This document shows, in pieces, positions 24,313 through 33,548 of a stretch of DNA of 64,000 bases. Below the pieces are notes generated by a model. It saw only the letters and a list, made by a program, of their open reading frames with translations, was not told the DNA's origin and made no database searches. The DNA comes from Ruminiclostridium sufflavum DSM 19573 (lineage in GTDB: Bacteria; Bacillota; Clostridia; Acetivibrionales; DSM-1351). How positions within the stretch are numbered: the stretch's first letter is position 1; the number at the start of each line of letters is the position of its first letter. Made by a program: the position numbers and the translations under genes. The stretch is from the NCBI RefSeq assembly GCF_003208175.1, contig NZ_QKMR01000014.1, positions 62,001 through 126,000 on the forward strand, read 5' to 3'.

Positions 24313-26625
24313 ATGATTACTAAAATCAAAAAGCGTGACGGAAGAGAAGTTCCTTTTAATATCGAAAAGATAGCAAGTGCTATTTTCAAAGCTGCAAGTG
24401 CAACCGGAGGCAAAGACTATAATACTGCTATGGGTTTGGCTGAAAAGGTGGTTGATTATATTGAATCTGCATATGAGGGAAGGCTTCCGAACGTTGAAGA
24501 AATACAAGATGCGGTTGAAAAGATACTGATTGAAACCGGTCATGCCAGAACAGCTAAAGAATTTATTTTATACAGAGCAGACCGGACCAGAAATCGTGAA
24601 ATGAATACCAGACTTATGAGAGTATACGAGGAATTGACCTTTAAAGATGCAAAGGACAATGATTTAAAGCGTGAAAATGCAAATATTGATACCGATACGG
24701 CAATGGGAACTATGCTTAAATATGGTTCGGAAGGTGCCAAGCAATTTTATGAAATGTATGTGCTGAAGCCGGAGCATGCAAAGGCACATAACGAAGCAGA
24801 TATTCACATACATGATTTGGACTTTTTAACGCTTACTACAACCTGCTGTCAGATAGATATTGTAAAGCTGTTTAAGAAAGGCTTCAGCACCGGGCACGGA
24901 CACCTGAGAGAGCCGAATGATATAAACAGCTATGCGGCGCTTGCCTGCATAGCAATTCAATCCAATCAAAATGACCAGCATGGAGGGCAAAGCATACCGA
25001 ATTTTGATTTCGGAATGTCGATGGGGGTTGCAAAGACCTATGTTAAAGGCTACAAGCAGAATTTGCGCAAAACGATAGAGCTTCTGACAGACAAGGATTT
25101 AGAAAAGGAAATAGCCTCAATCTGTGAGACAATAGAGAAGGAAAATTATCTCAAGCCTGCTTTGAATAGAATGGAGCAGTATATAAAGCTTGAAAAGCAG
25201 TATCTATTGAACTACGTGGCTGAAGAAGCTGTTGTGGATAAGGCACAGGCCTTTGCCGTAAAAAAAACTGATGAAGAGACAGACAAGGTAACATATCAGG
25301 CGATGGAGGCATTTGTCCACAATCTTAATACAATGCACAGCCGTGCCGGAGCGCAAACACCCTTTAGTTCCATAAACTACGGAACAGATACCTCACACGA
25401 GGGAAGGCTGGTAATTAAAAATCTGCTGCTTGCTACAGAAGCCGGTCTTGGAAACGGTGAAACACCTATTTTTCCAATACATATTTTTAAGGTTAAGGAT
25501 GGAATTAACTATAAGGACGGTGATCCCAACTATGACCTGTTCAGGCTGGCATGCCGCGTAAGTGCAAAGAGGCTGTTTCCTAACTTTTCGTTTATAGATG
25601 CGCCGTACAACCTTAAATATTACGTAGAGGGGAACCCTGATACTGAAATTGCATATATGGGATGCAGAACCAGAGTAATCGGAAATACATATGACAGTTC
25701 CAGAGAGACTATTTTCGGCAGAGGGAATTTAAGCTTTACAACTGTTAATTTGCCCAGAATAGCATTGAGAAGCAATAAAAATTTAAACATATTTTTTGAA
25801 GAGCTGGATAAAAAAATAGATTTGATTATAGAACAGCTTTATGAAAGATACCTTATTCAGGCAAAGAAAAAAGTAAAGAATTATCCGTTTCTAATGGGAC
25901 AAGGTATTTGGATTGATTCTGACAAGCTGGATTGGGAGGACGAGGTTGGTGAGGTTCTCAAGCACGGTACTTTATCTGTTGGCTTTATCGGTTTGGCGGA
26001 ATGTCTTTTGGCCCTTACCGGAAAGCATCATGGAGAGTCTGAACAGGCACAGAATCTGGGACTTGAGATAATTGGCTATATGAGAAAAAGAATGGACGAA
26101 GCAAGTGAAAAGTACGGAATGAATTTTTCTCTTTTAGCAACGCCTGCAGAAGGTACATCAGGACGTTTTGTCAAATATGACAGGAAGCTTTTCGGAGCTG
26201 TTGAAGGCATTACAGACAAGGAATATTACACAAACAGCTTTCACATCCCTGTTTATTATAAGATAAATGCGCTTGATAAGATAAAAATAGAGGCTCCATA
26301 TCATGAATTAACCAATGCGGGACATATAACCTATGTGGAGGTTGACGGTGATCCTATGAACAATCTCGAAGCCTTTGAGAAGATAGTAAAAGCTATGAAG
26401 GAAGCCGGTATTGGCTATGGCTCTGTTAATCATCCTGTAGACAGGGATCCTGTATGCGGCTACACCGGAATAATAGGAGATGTTTGCCCCAAGTGCGGAA
26501 GAAGAGAAGAAGAGGGTGCTCATTTTGAAAGAATCAGGCGTATAACAGGATATCTGGTGGGTACCTTAGACAGGTTTAACAATGCGAAGCTGGCTGAGGT
26601 GAGGGACAGGGTCACTCATATGTAG
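24313..26625 (+). CDS. nrdD: Anaerobic ribonucleoside-triphosphate reductase NrdD
   Basis: Class III, oxygen-sensitive reductase that makes dNTPs; the glycyl radical is installed by NrdG. 770 residues: an ATP-cone at about 1-90 (KIKKRDGREVPFNIEKI), the reductase core, and the C-terminal glycyl-radical loop RRITGYLVGTLDRFNN with Gly at about 746. Just before it, the zinc-ribbon segment reads DRDPVCGYTG then CPKCGRR. Only three of the usual four cysteines are visible; the position normally giving the first CxxC cysteine is Asp. The start is ATG 24313 behind GAGGGGTGG. nrdG follows after 86 nt. Confidence 0.96.
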   Translation: MITKIKKRDGREVPFNIEKIASAIFKAASATGGKDYNTAMGLAEKVVDYIESAYEGRLPNVEEIQDAVEKILIETGHARTAKEFILYRADRTRNREMNTRLMRVYEELTFKDAKDNDLKRENANIDTDTAMGTMLKYGSEGAKQFYEMYVLKPEHAKAHNEADIHIHDLDFLTLTTTCCQIDIVKLFKKGFSTGHGHLREPNDINSYAALACIAIQSNQNDQHGGQSIPNFDFGMSMGVAKTYVKGYKQNLRKTIELLTDKDLEKEIASICETIEKENYLKPALNRMEQYIKLEKQYLLNYVAEEAVVDKAQAFAVKKTDEETDKVTYQAMEAFVHNLNTMHSRAGAQTPFSSINYGTDTSHEGRLVIKNLLLATEAGLGNGETPIFPIHIFKVKDGINYKDGDPNYDLFRLACRVSAKRLFPNFSFIDAPYNLKYYVEGNPDTEIAYMGCRTRVIGNTYDSSRETIFGRGNLSFTTVNLPRIALRSNKNLNIFFEELDKKIDLIIEQLYERYLIQAKKKVKNYPFLMGQGIWIDSDKLDWEDEVGEVLKHGTLSVGFIGLAECLLALTGKHHGESEQAQNLGLEIIGYMRKRMDEASEKYGMNFSLLATPAEGTSGRFVKYDRKLFGAVEGITDKEYYTNSFHIPVYYKINALDKIKIEAPYHELTNAGHITYVEVDGDPMNNLEAFEKIVKAMKEAGIGYGSVNHPVDRDPVCGYTGIIGDVCPKCGRREEEGAHFERIRRITGYLVGTLDRFNNAKLAEVRDRVTHM

Positions 26626-26711
26626 TTAGTAATCCTGTTGTATTAATGTTTTTATTATGTTTGCGTTTCATCTAAGGGCATTATTTATGATGAATAGTGA
26701 GGATAAATCAA

Positions 26712-27221
26712 ATGAACCAAAAGATAAGAGTTGCAGGAATTATAAATGAATCAATAGCAGATGGTCCGGGGATAAGGCTGGTTATTTTTGCTCAGGGCTG
26801 TAAGCATAAATGCAAAGGCTGTCACAATCCCGAGACTCATTCCTTTGAAGGCGGAGAATTGGTAGATACAGATAAAATCCTGAAGGATATCAGGAGGAAT
26901 TCCCTTCTTGACGGAGTAACCCTGAGCGGAGGAGACCCCTTTGAGCAGGCTGGGGCCTTTGCCGAGCTGGCAAGGGAAGTGAGGAAAATGGGAAAGAATG
27001 TGATTACCTATACAGGATATACCTTTGAGCAGCTGATAAAATATTCTTCCGAGAGAGAAGGCTATAAGGAGCTTTTAGAAAATACAGATATACTGGTGGA
27101 CGGTCCTTTTATACTGGAAAAGAAAAGCCTGATGCTGAAATTTAAAGGCTCGGAAAATCAGAGAATTATCGACGTACCAAAAAGTATGGAAAGCAAAAAG
27201 ATTGTAATTGCAATTGAATAG
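26712..27221 (+). CDS. nrdG: Anaerobic ribonucleotide reductase activase NrdG
   Basis: Radical SAM enzyme that generates the glycyl radical on NrdD. The cluster motif is CKHKCKGCHNPETHSF, in the family position near residue 30, followed by LSGGDPFEQ. 170 residues from ATG 26712, with GAGGA 8 nt upstream; a GTG five codons earlier overlaps this SD. It is co-transcribed with nrdD in all likelihood and ends at a shared terminator facing the minus-strand coaW. Confidence 0.95.
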   Translation: MNQKIRVAGIINESIADGPGIRLVIFAQGCKHKCKGCHNPETHSFEGGELVDTDKILKDIRRNSLLDGVTLSGGDPFEQAGAFAELAREVRKMGKNVITYTGYTFEQLIKYSSEREGYKELLENTDILVDGPFILEKKSLMLKFKGSENQRIIDVPKSMESKKIVIAIE

Positions 27222-27242
27222 AGAACATAAGGAAGAATATCA

Positions 27243-27280
27243 AAATCCAGACAGATACTTAGGATATCGTCTGGATTTTT
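27243..27280. terminator. Bidirectional terminator between nrdG and coaW
   Basis: Arms AAATCCAGAC-A-GATA and TATC-G-TCTGGATTT around CTTAGGA, with T-runs on both strands. It lies between converging genes. Confidence 0.85.
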
Positions 27281-27285
27281 AGCTG

Positions 27286-28125
27286 CTATATTTCTTTATA
27301 AGCGACATTTTCGGCATAGCAGCGTGCAGCACCGACAGCTGTAGCGTATTCCGCATTTCTGGGTGTCTGAAAGTTAACATCATATAGCTTGCTTAGCTGA
27401 GTGAAGATATGCTCGGATTGAGGTACATTTGTTAAATTTCCGGTTAATATGACATCCTTTATATTATCAATTCTTGTATTAAAAACAGCAACCATGCCTA
27501 TAGTCTGAAATACAAGATTAATTATACCCATTGCTAAATCAGCATTTGTAACTAAATCGCTTATTTTGCCGAAGTTAGATGCCGTGGTTTCGCTGGGAAG
27601 AGTCTCCAGTATCTCTTTTGAAATATCATTTATAGTAAGATCCACATGGGATAAATCACCGCCCTTTGCAGTCTCTATCAATTCATCAAAATTTCTTACA
27701 TTCAGCATCCTGTTTGACAGTCCCAGCAAGGTACCTCCTCCCACGCCTGTTCCTCCCAGATGGACGGCTGTATTATGCTCAGCCTTTACAAGAGCTGTTC
27801 CTGTACCCATGCTGACTATAATTGCTTTTTTCAATTTGCTGAGGAACAGCCCTCCCAAGCCTATTGCCATAAATTCATCAACTCTTGCTGTGGGGATACC
27901 GAATAATTTACTGTTAATAAAGGATGAACCTACACCTGTTATCATTATCCTCTCAACGTCATCAATCTTCAGTGAATTTATATTGAGAAACTTGCCGAAA
28001 GCACCGTAAACCGATGCAATAGGATCATTTGCACGCACAAGCAAAGGATTAATTATTTCTTTTTTGTCAAAACCGACAATCTTTGTAGTACTTCCGCCTA
28101 TATCTATTCCAATAACCTTGCCCAA
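27286..28125 (-). CDS. coaW: Type II pantothenate kinase
   Basis: ASKHA-fold kinase that phosphorylates pantothenate, the first step of CoA synthesis; the type II form is the Staphylococcus CoaW and eukaryotic PanK group. Motifs: phosphate-1 loop GIDIGGSTTKIVGF, VSMGTGTALVK (phosphate 2) and GGTGVGGGTLLGLS. 279 residues if the TTG at 28125 is the start: AAGGAG lies 8 nt upstream of it, whereas a GTG three codons earlier abuts the SD. The OPT transporter lies 68 nt upstream on the same strand, suggesting one operon. A general ASKHA activator is the alternative but less likely. Confidence 0.87.
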   Translation of the reverse strand: MGKVIGIDIGGSTTKIVGFDKKEIINPLLVRANDPIASVYGAFGKFLNINSLKIDDVERIMITGVGSSFINSKLFGIPTARVDEFMAIGLGGLFLSKLKKAIIVSMGTGTALVKAEHNTAVHLGGTGVGGGTLLGLSNRMLNVRNFDELIETAKGGDLSHVDLTINDISKEILETLPSETTASNFGKISDLVTNADLAMGIINLVFQTIGMVAVFNTRIDNIKDVILTGNLTNVPQSEHIFTQLSKLYDVNFQTPRNAEYATAVGAARCYAENVAYKEI

Positions 28126-28193
28126 GAAAAACACTCCTTCAGAAATATGTAATCATTCAGCATATATTGCTTTCACTGCTTTTTATTATCAAA

Positions 28194-29834
28194 TTAAGCT
28201 CCCGTAAACATCTTTACTATTGCAATGCCTACACCTGTAATGCCTTCTCCTCCGAGCAAGCCTGATGCCGCAACTGTGCCGGTATCCTCCTTTGACTTGC
28301 CTTTTACAAGGCCGGTAATAAAACGTATTAATCCTCCCAGAAAAACAGAAGATGATATATAGAAGGGAAGGTAAATACCAATGCCCAAGGTGGCTGTAGG
28401 AAGTCCCAAAAGATATAGAATTGCGCCTGTTCCCGCTGCAACACCAAAAACAACAGGGTCTCCGATTCCGTTAATCATTGTGGTTACACCGACTGCCTGA
28501 CCGGCAGGCAAAGCAGTATCCATACCTACTTCCCCGAACTGGTTTATAATTGCGAATAATGCCAATGAAGCGACTACTGTCCCGAATACTCCTCCCACAA
28601 TCTGTGAAATTAGCTGAGCCTTTGGATTTGTTCCGAGCACCTGACCTGCCTTGTAATCATTGAACAAATCACCCGAAAAACCGCTTGAAACAGCAACACA
28701 TCCGGCTATCAGCAAGGCATCGGTTGCATCAATATCAACAAATATTCTGATTCCAAGGAGAACGATAATACCGAAAATCTCCATCGGGTTTATTCCGGTC
28801 TGTCCTGTTATAGAGGCGGCCATTACGGAAACAATAAATATCCCTATTATTAACAATATGGAGGGAATAACGGATATTCCGGCTGCAATGGTAAAAACAA
28901 AGGCCAATGCAGTGGTAAGGATTATTAATATTCTTCCGAAACTGAAAATTTTCCTTTTGTCCGCTTTTATGCGGTTATCCGAAGAGCCTTTTTGTGAAAG
29001 CAATTTTTTGACAGCGGATACCACAATCCCTATAAGAACGCCTAAGCCTGTACCAACCATAAGCCCTATACCCGCACTTGTCTTAAAGGCTGCGGCTTCT
29101 GCACCATCGGCAAAAAGCCCGAGCTTGGGGCCAAAGGGTATAATAAATGCATTTGAAAACAATGCACCAAGAAACCAAACACCGGTATACAGTCCGCCTA
29201 AAATATATCCCATACCCACAGCCATGGGGGAGTTCCATGCAATGACTGTGCTTTTATATGCAAAAACCTGAGGAACAAGTGCAAGCTGATCTCTGAAAAA
29301 AGTATATACTGCCGATACAATCATGCTGCCAAAAAGGAAAATTGACTTTTTCCCTCCATGGTCTCCGGCTTTTATTGTTTCTGCAGCCGCAAGCCCGATA
29401 GGATATGTTAAACCGCCGTTATTAACAATAAACCTATACCTTAGAATATAGGAGGCAACCGTACCAAACAGCATTCCGGCAATGGCTACAGCTAATACCT
29501 TAAAGAAGTTAACGGAAAAATCAGCAGAGCCCTTCCAGATACCCATAATCCATAATCCCGGAAGAGTAAAGGCTAATCCTCCTGCAACCATTGATCCTGC
29601 TGACATCGCAGTCTGAGTAATATTAATTTCATTATTTGTAGTTTTCCCGAATATCTTCAAAAGTGCCATTGAAAGTACCGCAACAAAAATTGTCGGCCAT
29701 GGGAGCGCACTCATTCTGAGTGCGACATACATTGAGCTTGCAGTAATTACACAAGAACCGAGAGCACCAAAAATTAAGCTTCTCAGGGATAATTGTTCAA
29801 TTCCAAAAAGATTTCTTTCGCTATTATCGTTCAT
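28194..29834 (-). CDS. OPT family transporter
   Basis: Membrane protein of 546 residues with about 14 hydrophobic helices. OPT (oligopeptide transporter) features include ITQTAMSAGSMVAGGLAF near the N terminus, GGLTYPIGLAAAETIKAG, and the C-terminal LPTATLGIGIYLPFYISSS. Family members import peptides or metal-chelate compounds. The start is ATG 29834, five bases after GGAGG within an SD-hairpin element; the upstream reading MLMPLLGVEVK is translation of that element. It is first in a probable operon with coaW, which hints that the substrate may feed CoA or cysteine metabolism, but that is inference only. Confidence 0.88.
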   Translation of the reverse strand: MNDNSERNLFGIEQLSLRSLIFGALGSCVITASSMYVALRMSALPWPTIFVAVLSMALLKIFGKTTNNEINITQTAMSAGSMVAGGLAFTLPGLWIMGIWKGSADFSVNFFKVLAVAIAGMLFGTVASYILRYRFIVNNGGLTYPIGLAAAETIKAGDHGGKKSIFLFGSMIVSAVYTFFRDQLALVPQVFAYKSTVIAWNSPMAVGMGYILGGLYTGVWFLGALFSNAFIIPFGPKLGLFADGAEAAAFKTSAGIGLMVGTGLGVLIGIVVSAVKKLLSQKGSSDNRIKADKRKIFSFGRILIILTTALAFVFTIAAGISVIPSILLIIGIFIVSVMAASITGQTGINPMEIFGIIVLLGIRIFVDIDATDALLIAGCVAVSSGFSGDLFNDYKAGQVLGTNPKAQLISQIVGGVFGTVVASLALFAIINQFGEVGMDTALPAGQAVGVTTMINGIGDPVVFGVAAGTGAILYLLGLPTATLGIGIYLPFYISSSVFLGGLIRFITGLVKGKSKEDTGTVAASGLLGGEGITGVGIAIVKMFTGA

Positions 29835-29835
29835 T

Positions 29836-29862
29836 TTAACCTCCACGCCCAATAGGGGCATA
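29836..29862 (-). repeat. SD-hairpin element in front of the OPT gene
   Basis: On the minus strand GCCC (29850-29847), loop, GGGC (29859-29856 on the opposite arm) form a hairpin read as TGCCCCTATTGGGC, followed by GTGGAGGTTAAA and the ATG. The layout and spacing match the elements at fabF, sodA and khpA, with a different loop. Confidence 0.65.
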
Positions 29863-30262
29863 AGCATTTGTAAAACATCCTGCTGAGAACCTTTAAGCCT
29901 TTTTACAATCTACAGGTTACTCAAGTTCAGGCGGATTTATTCATAAGCTGAAATAAATGTCTCGATCCGTAAGGACATGCATAAGCCTGAATATAAAAAA
30001 TATATTGATTAGTGTGTATGCTGTAAGAATAATTCTTCCTTTAACGGAACAAAGCAATAGAAAATTGCACAAATTCTCCGCATTACAGGATAAAAAGTCA
30101 ATATTAAGAAGCTTTAGCTTCAAACCAAACTGTGGCTGCCGATTACATTTTATCTGGCCGGCAAGATTGACCTCTGGTAATATACAGACTGGTTAGCTTG
30201 AAATAATAAATTTTAACATTAAAATACCTCCGTTCTTATTCCAAAAGGATATAAGTCGTAAT

Positions 30263-30346
30263 AAAAGTCAACTGCTGCCGCCTAAAAAACGATACATACT
30301 GTCCCGATATTTTATCATGCGAAGTATTAAAACATAATTGACTTTG
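30263..30346. repeat. Inverted-repeat element, copy 4 (84 bp)
   Basis: The left end AAAAGTCAACTGCTGCCG and right end CATAATTGACTTTGG are imperfect inverted ends. Read from the right, the block AAAGTCAATTATG...CTTCGCATGATAAAATA aligns with the copy near 14238, and the left end aligns with the reverse complement of the right end of the copy at 20413. Confidence 0.7.
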
Positions 30347-30450
30347 GTCAATTTAAAAAAGCTACAGCCCCGATACTAACCTTCGGGGCAAAACAATCCT
30401 GTCTGGTTTCAAATGCAAAAGCAGCATATTTGATGCCTATGCGGCTTGCC

Positions 30451-30490
30451 AAAAGTCGATTGCGGTTATAAAGCCTTTACGACGATTGAT
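30451..30490. repeat. Inverted-repeat element, partial copy 5
   Basis: AAAAGTCGATTGCGGTT followed by ATAAAGCCTTTACGACGA matches one end of the family for about 40 nt. No partner end is visible before the NYN promoter. Confidence 0.5.
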
Positions 30491-30674
30491 TTATATGAAT
30501 ACCAGCTAATTTATTATGTTATCATATTGCTTATATATGTGCAATTATTAATTTCCATATAATAAATTACTCAGCCGAACCATCGATAAGCTGAGCATTG
30601 ATAGATTTTCTACAGGGAAAGCTAAGAAAAATTACAAAATATGTAAATAATGGATGGAATAATTATGGCCTTAA

Positions 30675-30683
30675 TGCTATAAT
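30675..30683 (+). promoter_or_regulatory. Extended -10 promoter for the NYN gene
   Basis: TGCTATAAT provides an extended -10 (TG-N-TATAAT). The -35 region (TGGAAT at 30655) is weak. It lies 86 nt before the start codon. Confidence 0.45.
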
Positions 30684-30768
30684 AATTAAAAATAACAATT
30701 GAGGTATATAATTGTTAATGAATTTCAAAGTATAAATAAATTATAGGCAATGAAAGGAGGAGACATAT

Positions 30769-31545
30769 ATGGAATCCGGCGAAATGAGGTTTGCAGTACT
30801 TATAGATGCTGAAAACGTACCTTACTGCAATATTAAAGGCATAATGGAAGAAATCGCAAAGTATGGAACACCTACTATCAAGAGAATATATGCTGACTGG
30901 ACAAGACCTACTGTTTCTGGATGGAAAAATGTTTTATTGGAAAATGCCATTACGCCTATACAGCAATATAGCTATACCAGCGGCAAAAATTCATCAGATT
31001 CTGCGATGATTATTGATGCAATGGATATACTATATACGGAAAAGGTTGAAGGCTTCTGTATAATATCAAGCGACAGCGACTTTACAAGATTGGTTATAAG
31101 ACTTCGTGAAGCAGGTATGAAGGTATTCGGCATAGGAGAAAGAAAAACTCCAAGCCCATTTATTGCAGCATGTGATAAATTCACTTATATTGAAATAATC
31201 AGTGCATCCTCACATAATAATGAAACATATGACAACGGGCCTAAAAAAGAGGGTGTGGCGGAAAAGGAGCAAAAGAGCGGTACAGTGGCTATAGGCAAGG
31301 ATATAATCAATTTGATTGCAGTTTCAATCAATGATGTGGAGGATGAAAACGGCTGGGCGTTTCTTGGAGATGTCGGCAATCTGATTAATAAAAAACAGCC
31401 TGATTTTGATCCAAGAAATTTCGGCTTTTACAAATTGACTCATCTCATTAAGAAGCTCAAGGAATTTGAGATTGAGGAGAGAGATACAAATAATTCAAAA
31501 ATAAAGCATATTTACGTTAGAAATAAAAATAATCTTGTAAAGTAA
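30769..31545 (+). CDS. NYN (PIN-like) domain protein with C-terminal OST-HTH/LOTUS domain
   Basis: 258 residues. The N-terminal NYN domain (about 5-140) keeps the acidic residues expected of a PIN-fold nuclease: FAVLIDAENVPY, NSSDSAMIIDAMD and ISSDSDFTRLVIRLREAG. The C-terminal part (about 175-255; GWAFLGDVGNLINKKQPDFD, FGFYKLTHLIKKL) is an OST-HTH/LOTUS-type winged helix that binds RNA in other proteins. The combination suggests an RNA-targeting ribonuclease; the substrate is unknown. The start is ATG 30769 after AAAGGAGGAG. It is monocistronic, upstream of the ylxM-ffh block. Confidence 0.88.
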   Translation: MESGEMRFAVLIDAENVPYCNIKGIMEEIAKYGTPTIKRIYADWTRPTVSGWKNVLLENAITPIQQYSYTSGKNSSDSAMIIDAMDILYTEKVEGFCIISSDSDFTRLVIRLREAGMKVFGIGERKTPSPFIAACDKFTYIEIISASSHNNETYDNGPKKEGVAEKEQKSGTVAIGKDIINLIAVSINDVEDENGWAFLGDVGNLINKKQPDFDPRNFGFYKLTHLIKKLKEFEIEERDTNNSKIKHIYVRNKNNLVK

Positions 31546-31637
31546 AAGTACTTGACAACCTGTACAATTTAATTTAAAATAAGTTGTAAAGTAAAATTGC
31601 TTTACAAGTTCTGTTTTATAGGTATTCAATTTATTGG

Positions 31638-31788
31638 AGTCAATTACTATCGGCTGAATAGACGAGGTAATCGTCCCGGTGGTATCAGATGACAGTTTGG
31701 GTTTGAGGCTAAAAAACAAATTCAGCTCCAAGCTGCATGTATATCGTTCCGGTATTTTATCCCACGATGGCTTGAACTGTAATTGACT
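31638..31788. repeat. Inverted-repeat element, copy 6 (151 bp)
   Basis: Ends AGTCAATTAC (31638-31647) and GTAATTGACT (31779-31788) are perfect inverted copies of each other. The next blocks, CTATCGGCTGAA at left and the reverse complement of AGTTCAAGCCATCGTG at right, match other copies. It is the longest copy and ends 18 nt before the ylxM SD. Confidence 0.8.
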
Positions 31789-31815
31789 TTAGTCATGTGC
31801 CTCACGGAGGTTACC

Positions 31816-32172
31816 ATGGAGAAGGTATTTGAAACATCCCTGCTGCTTGATTTTTATGGACAGCTGCTTACTGACAGACAATATGAGATAATGGATTTGC
31901 ATTACAACAATGATTTTACTTTGACAGAAATTGCGGAACAGCTGGGTATCAGTCGTCAAGGTGTTTATGATAATGAAAAGCGCGGAAGAATGTTATTAAA
32001 TGAATATGAAAGTAAATTGGGCTTGCTTTTAAAATTCTGCCAGCAGAAAGAAAGAGCCGAGCAGGTACAGAAGTATTTGGAGAATATAAATGTAGCAGAG
32101 CTCAGCCGGCACAACAAGGCAGTTATCGAAAAAGTTGGGTTGGAAATAAGGGAGCTTGCCAATAGTATATAG
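31816..32172 (+). CDS. ylxM: YlxM family DNA-binding protein
   Basis: 118-residue helix-turn-helix protein that precedes ffh in most Firmicutes. The HTH (DFTLTEIAEQLGISRQGVYDN) resembles sigma-70 region 4. It is proposed to act with the SRP pathway; the exact role is not settled. The start is ATG 31816, 5 nt after GGAGG (31806-31810); the longer frame reads back into the inverted-repeat element. ffh follows after 26 nt. Confidence 0.92.
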   Translation: MEKVFETSLLLDFYGQLLTDRQYEIMDLHYNNDFTLTEIAEQLGISRQGVYDNEKRGRMLLNEYESKLGLLLKFCQQKERAEQVQKYLENINVAELSRHNKAVIEKVGLEIRELANSI

Positions 32173-32198
32173 TGCAGGATTGAATTGGAGGTTTTGGA

Positions 32199-33548
32199 AT
32201 GTCGGTTTTTGAAGGTTTGTCAGGAAAGCTCCAAGAAACAATGAAAAAATTTCGAGGGCAGGGCAGAGTATCCGAAAAAGATGTCAAGGATATGATGAGA
32301 GAGATAAAGCTGGCTCTGCTTGAGGCTGACGTAAATTTTAAGGTAGTTAAGGACTTTATAAGCAAGATATCTGAAAGAGCGGTCGGGCAGGATGTTTTGG
32401 AAAGCCTTACACCGGGACAGCAGGTAGTTAAAATAGTTCATGAAGAGCTTATAGAGCTGCTGGGAAGAGAACAGAGCAAGGTGACTTTTTCTTCAAAGCC
32501 CCCTACGGTATTTTTAATGACAGGACTTCAGGGCTCAGGTAAAACCACTACCTCCGGCAAGCTGGCAAGCTTGTTGAGAAAGCAGGGAAAGTCGCCCCTG
32601 CTGGTTGCCTGCGATGTATACAGGCCTGCCGCTATCAAGCAGCTGCAGGTTGTAGGCGGACAATTAAATATTCCGGTGTTCACATTGGAAAACAATATGA
32701 ATCCTGTTGAAATTGCAACGGAAGCAGTAAAGTTTGCTAATATGAAGCAATATGATTTGGTTATAATAGATACTGCGGGACGACTCCACATAGATGAGAA
32801 ATTAATGGATGAGCTGCTGAATATAAAAAAGGCTGTTAATCCTCATGAAATATTGCTGGTTGTTGATTCAATGACAGGTCAGGATGCTGTAAATGTTTCA
32901 CAAAGCTTCAATGAAAAGCTGGGCATTGACGGAGTGGTTCTGACAAAGCTTGACGGCGATACAAGAGGCGGTGCGGCACTTTCCGTCAAAGCTGTTACGG
33001 GTAAGCCTATCAAGTTTATAGGACTGGGAGAAAAGCTTAGCGAGATTGAGCCGTTTTTCCCAGATAGAATGGCATCGCGTATACTTGGAATGGGTGATGT
33101 GCTGAGTCTCATTGAAAAGGCTCAGGATGCATTTGATGAGAAGCAGGCCCTTGAGCTGGAAAAGAAAATGCGCACAATGCAGTTTACACTTGAGGATTTC
33201 CTCGAACAGATGCAGCAGATTAAGAAAATGGGTTCAATAGGAGAAATTCTTGGCATGATGCCTGGTATTGATTCAAAGGCTCTCAAGGATTTAAATCAGG
33301 AAGAGAGCGAAAAAAATATGGCTCGTACCGAGGCTATCATCAGATCAATGACAAAGAAGGAACGAAATGATCCGTCTGTAATTAATGCAAGCCGCAAAAA
33401 GAGAATATCTGCCGGAAGCGGTACGACTGTCCAAGAAGTTAACGCACTTCTCAAGCAGTTTGAAGAAATGCGAAAAATGATGAAGATGATGACTGATATG
33501 GGCAAGCGAGGCAAAAAGGGTCTTGGAAAGTTCAAATTGCCTTTCTGA
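32199..33548 (+). CDS. ffh: Signal recognition particle protein Ffh
   Basis: SRP54-type GTPase that binds signal sequences of nascent membrane proteins and delivers them to FtsY. N domain (about 1-90), G domain with GLQGSGKTTTSGKLA, DVYRPAAIKQL, DTAGRLHID and TKLDGDTRGG, then the methionine-rich M domain (from about 300: MRTMQFTLEDFLEQMQQIKK, LKQFEEMRKMMKMMTDMGKR). 449 residues, normal. The start is ATG 32199 after GGAGG. No SRP RNA gene was recognised in the window. Confidence 0.97.
   Translation: MSVFEGLSGKLQETMKKFRGQGRVSEKDVKDMMREIKLALLEADVNFKVVKDFISKISERAVGQDVLESLTPGQQVVKIVHEELIELLGREQSKVTFSSKPPTVFLMTGLQGSGKTTTSGKLASLLRKQGKSPLLVACDVYRPAAIKQLQVVGGQLNIPVFTLENNMNPVEIATEAVKFANMKQYDLVIIDTAGRLHIDEKLMDELLNIKKAVNPHEILLVVDSMTGQDAVNVSQSFNEKLGIDGVVLTKLDGDTRGGAALSVKAVTGKPIKFIGLGEKLSEIEPFFPDRMASRILGMGDVLSLIEKAQDAFDEKQALELEKKMRTMQFTLEDFLEQMQQIKKMGSIGEILGMMPGIDSKALKDLNQEESEKNMARTEAIIRSMTKKERNDPSVINASRKKRISAGSGTTVQEVNALLKQFEEMRKMMKMMTDMGKRGKKGLGKFKLPF

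Larger units (their letters stand above)
29863..30768. other. Intergenic region between divergent OPT and NYN genes
   Basis: About 900 nt. An open frame at 29957-30196 has no SD and no recognisable similarity and is probably chance. The region holds inverted-repeat element copies (30263-30346; partial 30451-30490), a GC-rich hairpin (GCCCCG 30367-30372 with CGGGGC 30384-30389), and the NYN-gene promoter. This is the densest cluster of element remnants in the window. Confidence 0.55.

Noticed and set aside
28660-29271. 203-codon plus-strand frame over the OPT gene
   Set aside because: Antisense shadow of a clear membrane transporter.
29957-30196. 79-codon plus-strand frame in the OPT-NYN intergenic region
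   Set aside because: No SD, odd composition, no recognisable domain, and it overlaps a region rich in repeat remnants.
30367-30389. GC-rich hairpin GCCCCG/CGGGGC as an SD-hairpin copy or terminator
   Set aside because: It has a T-run only on the minus strand with no gene feeding into it and no SD next to it; left as a remark in the region entry.
31545-31640. Search for an SRP RNA or other structured RNA before ylxM-ffh
   Set aside because: No conserved SRP domain IV (GGAA loop) was seen; the sequence is explained by the inverted-repeat element.
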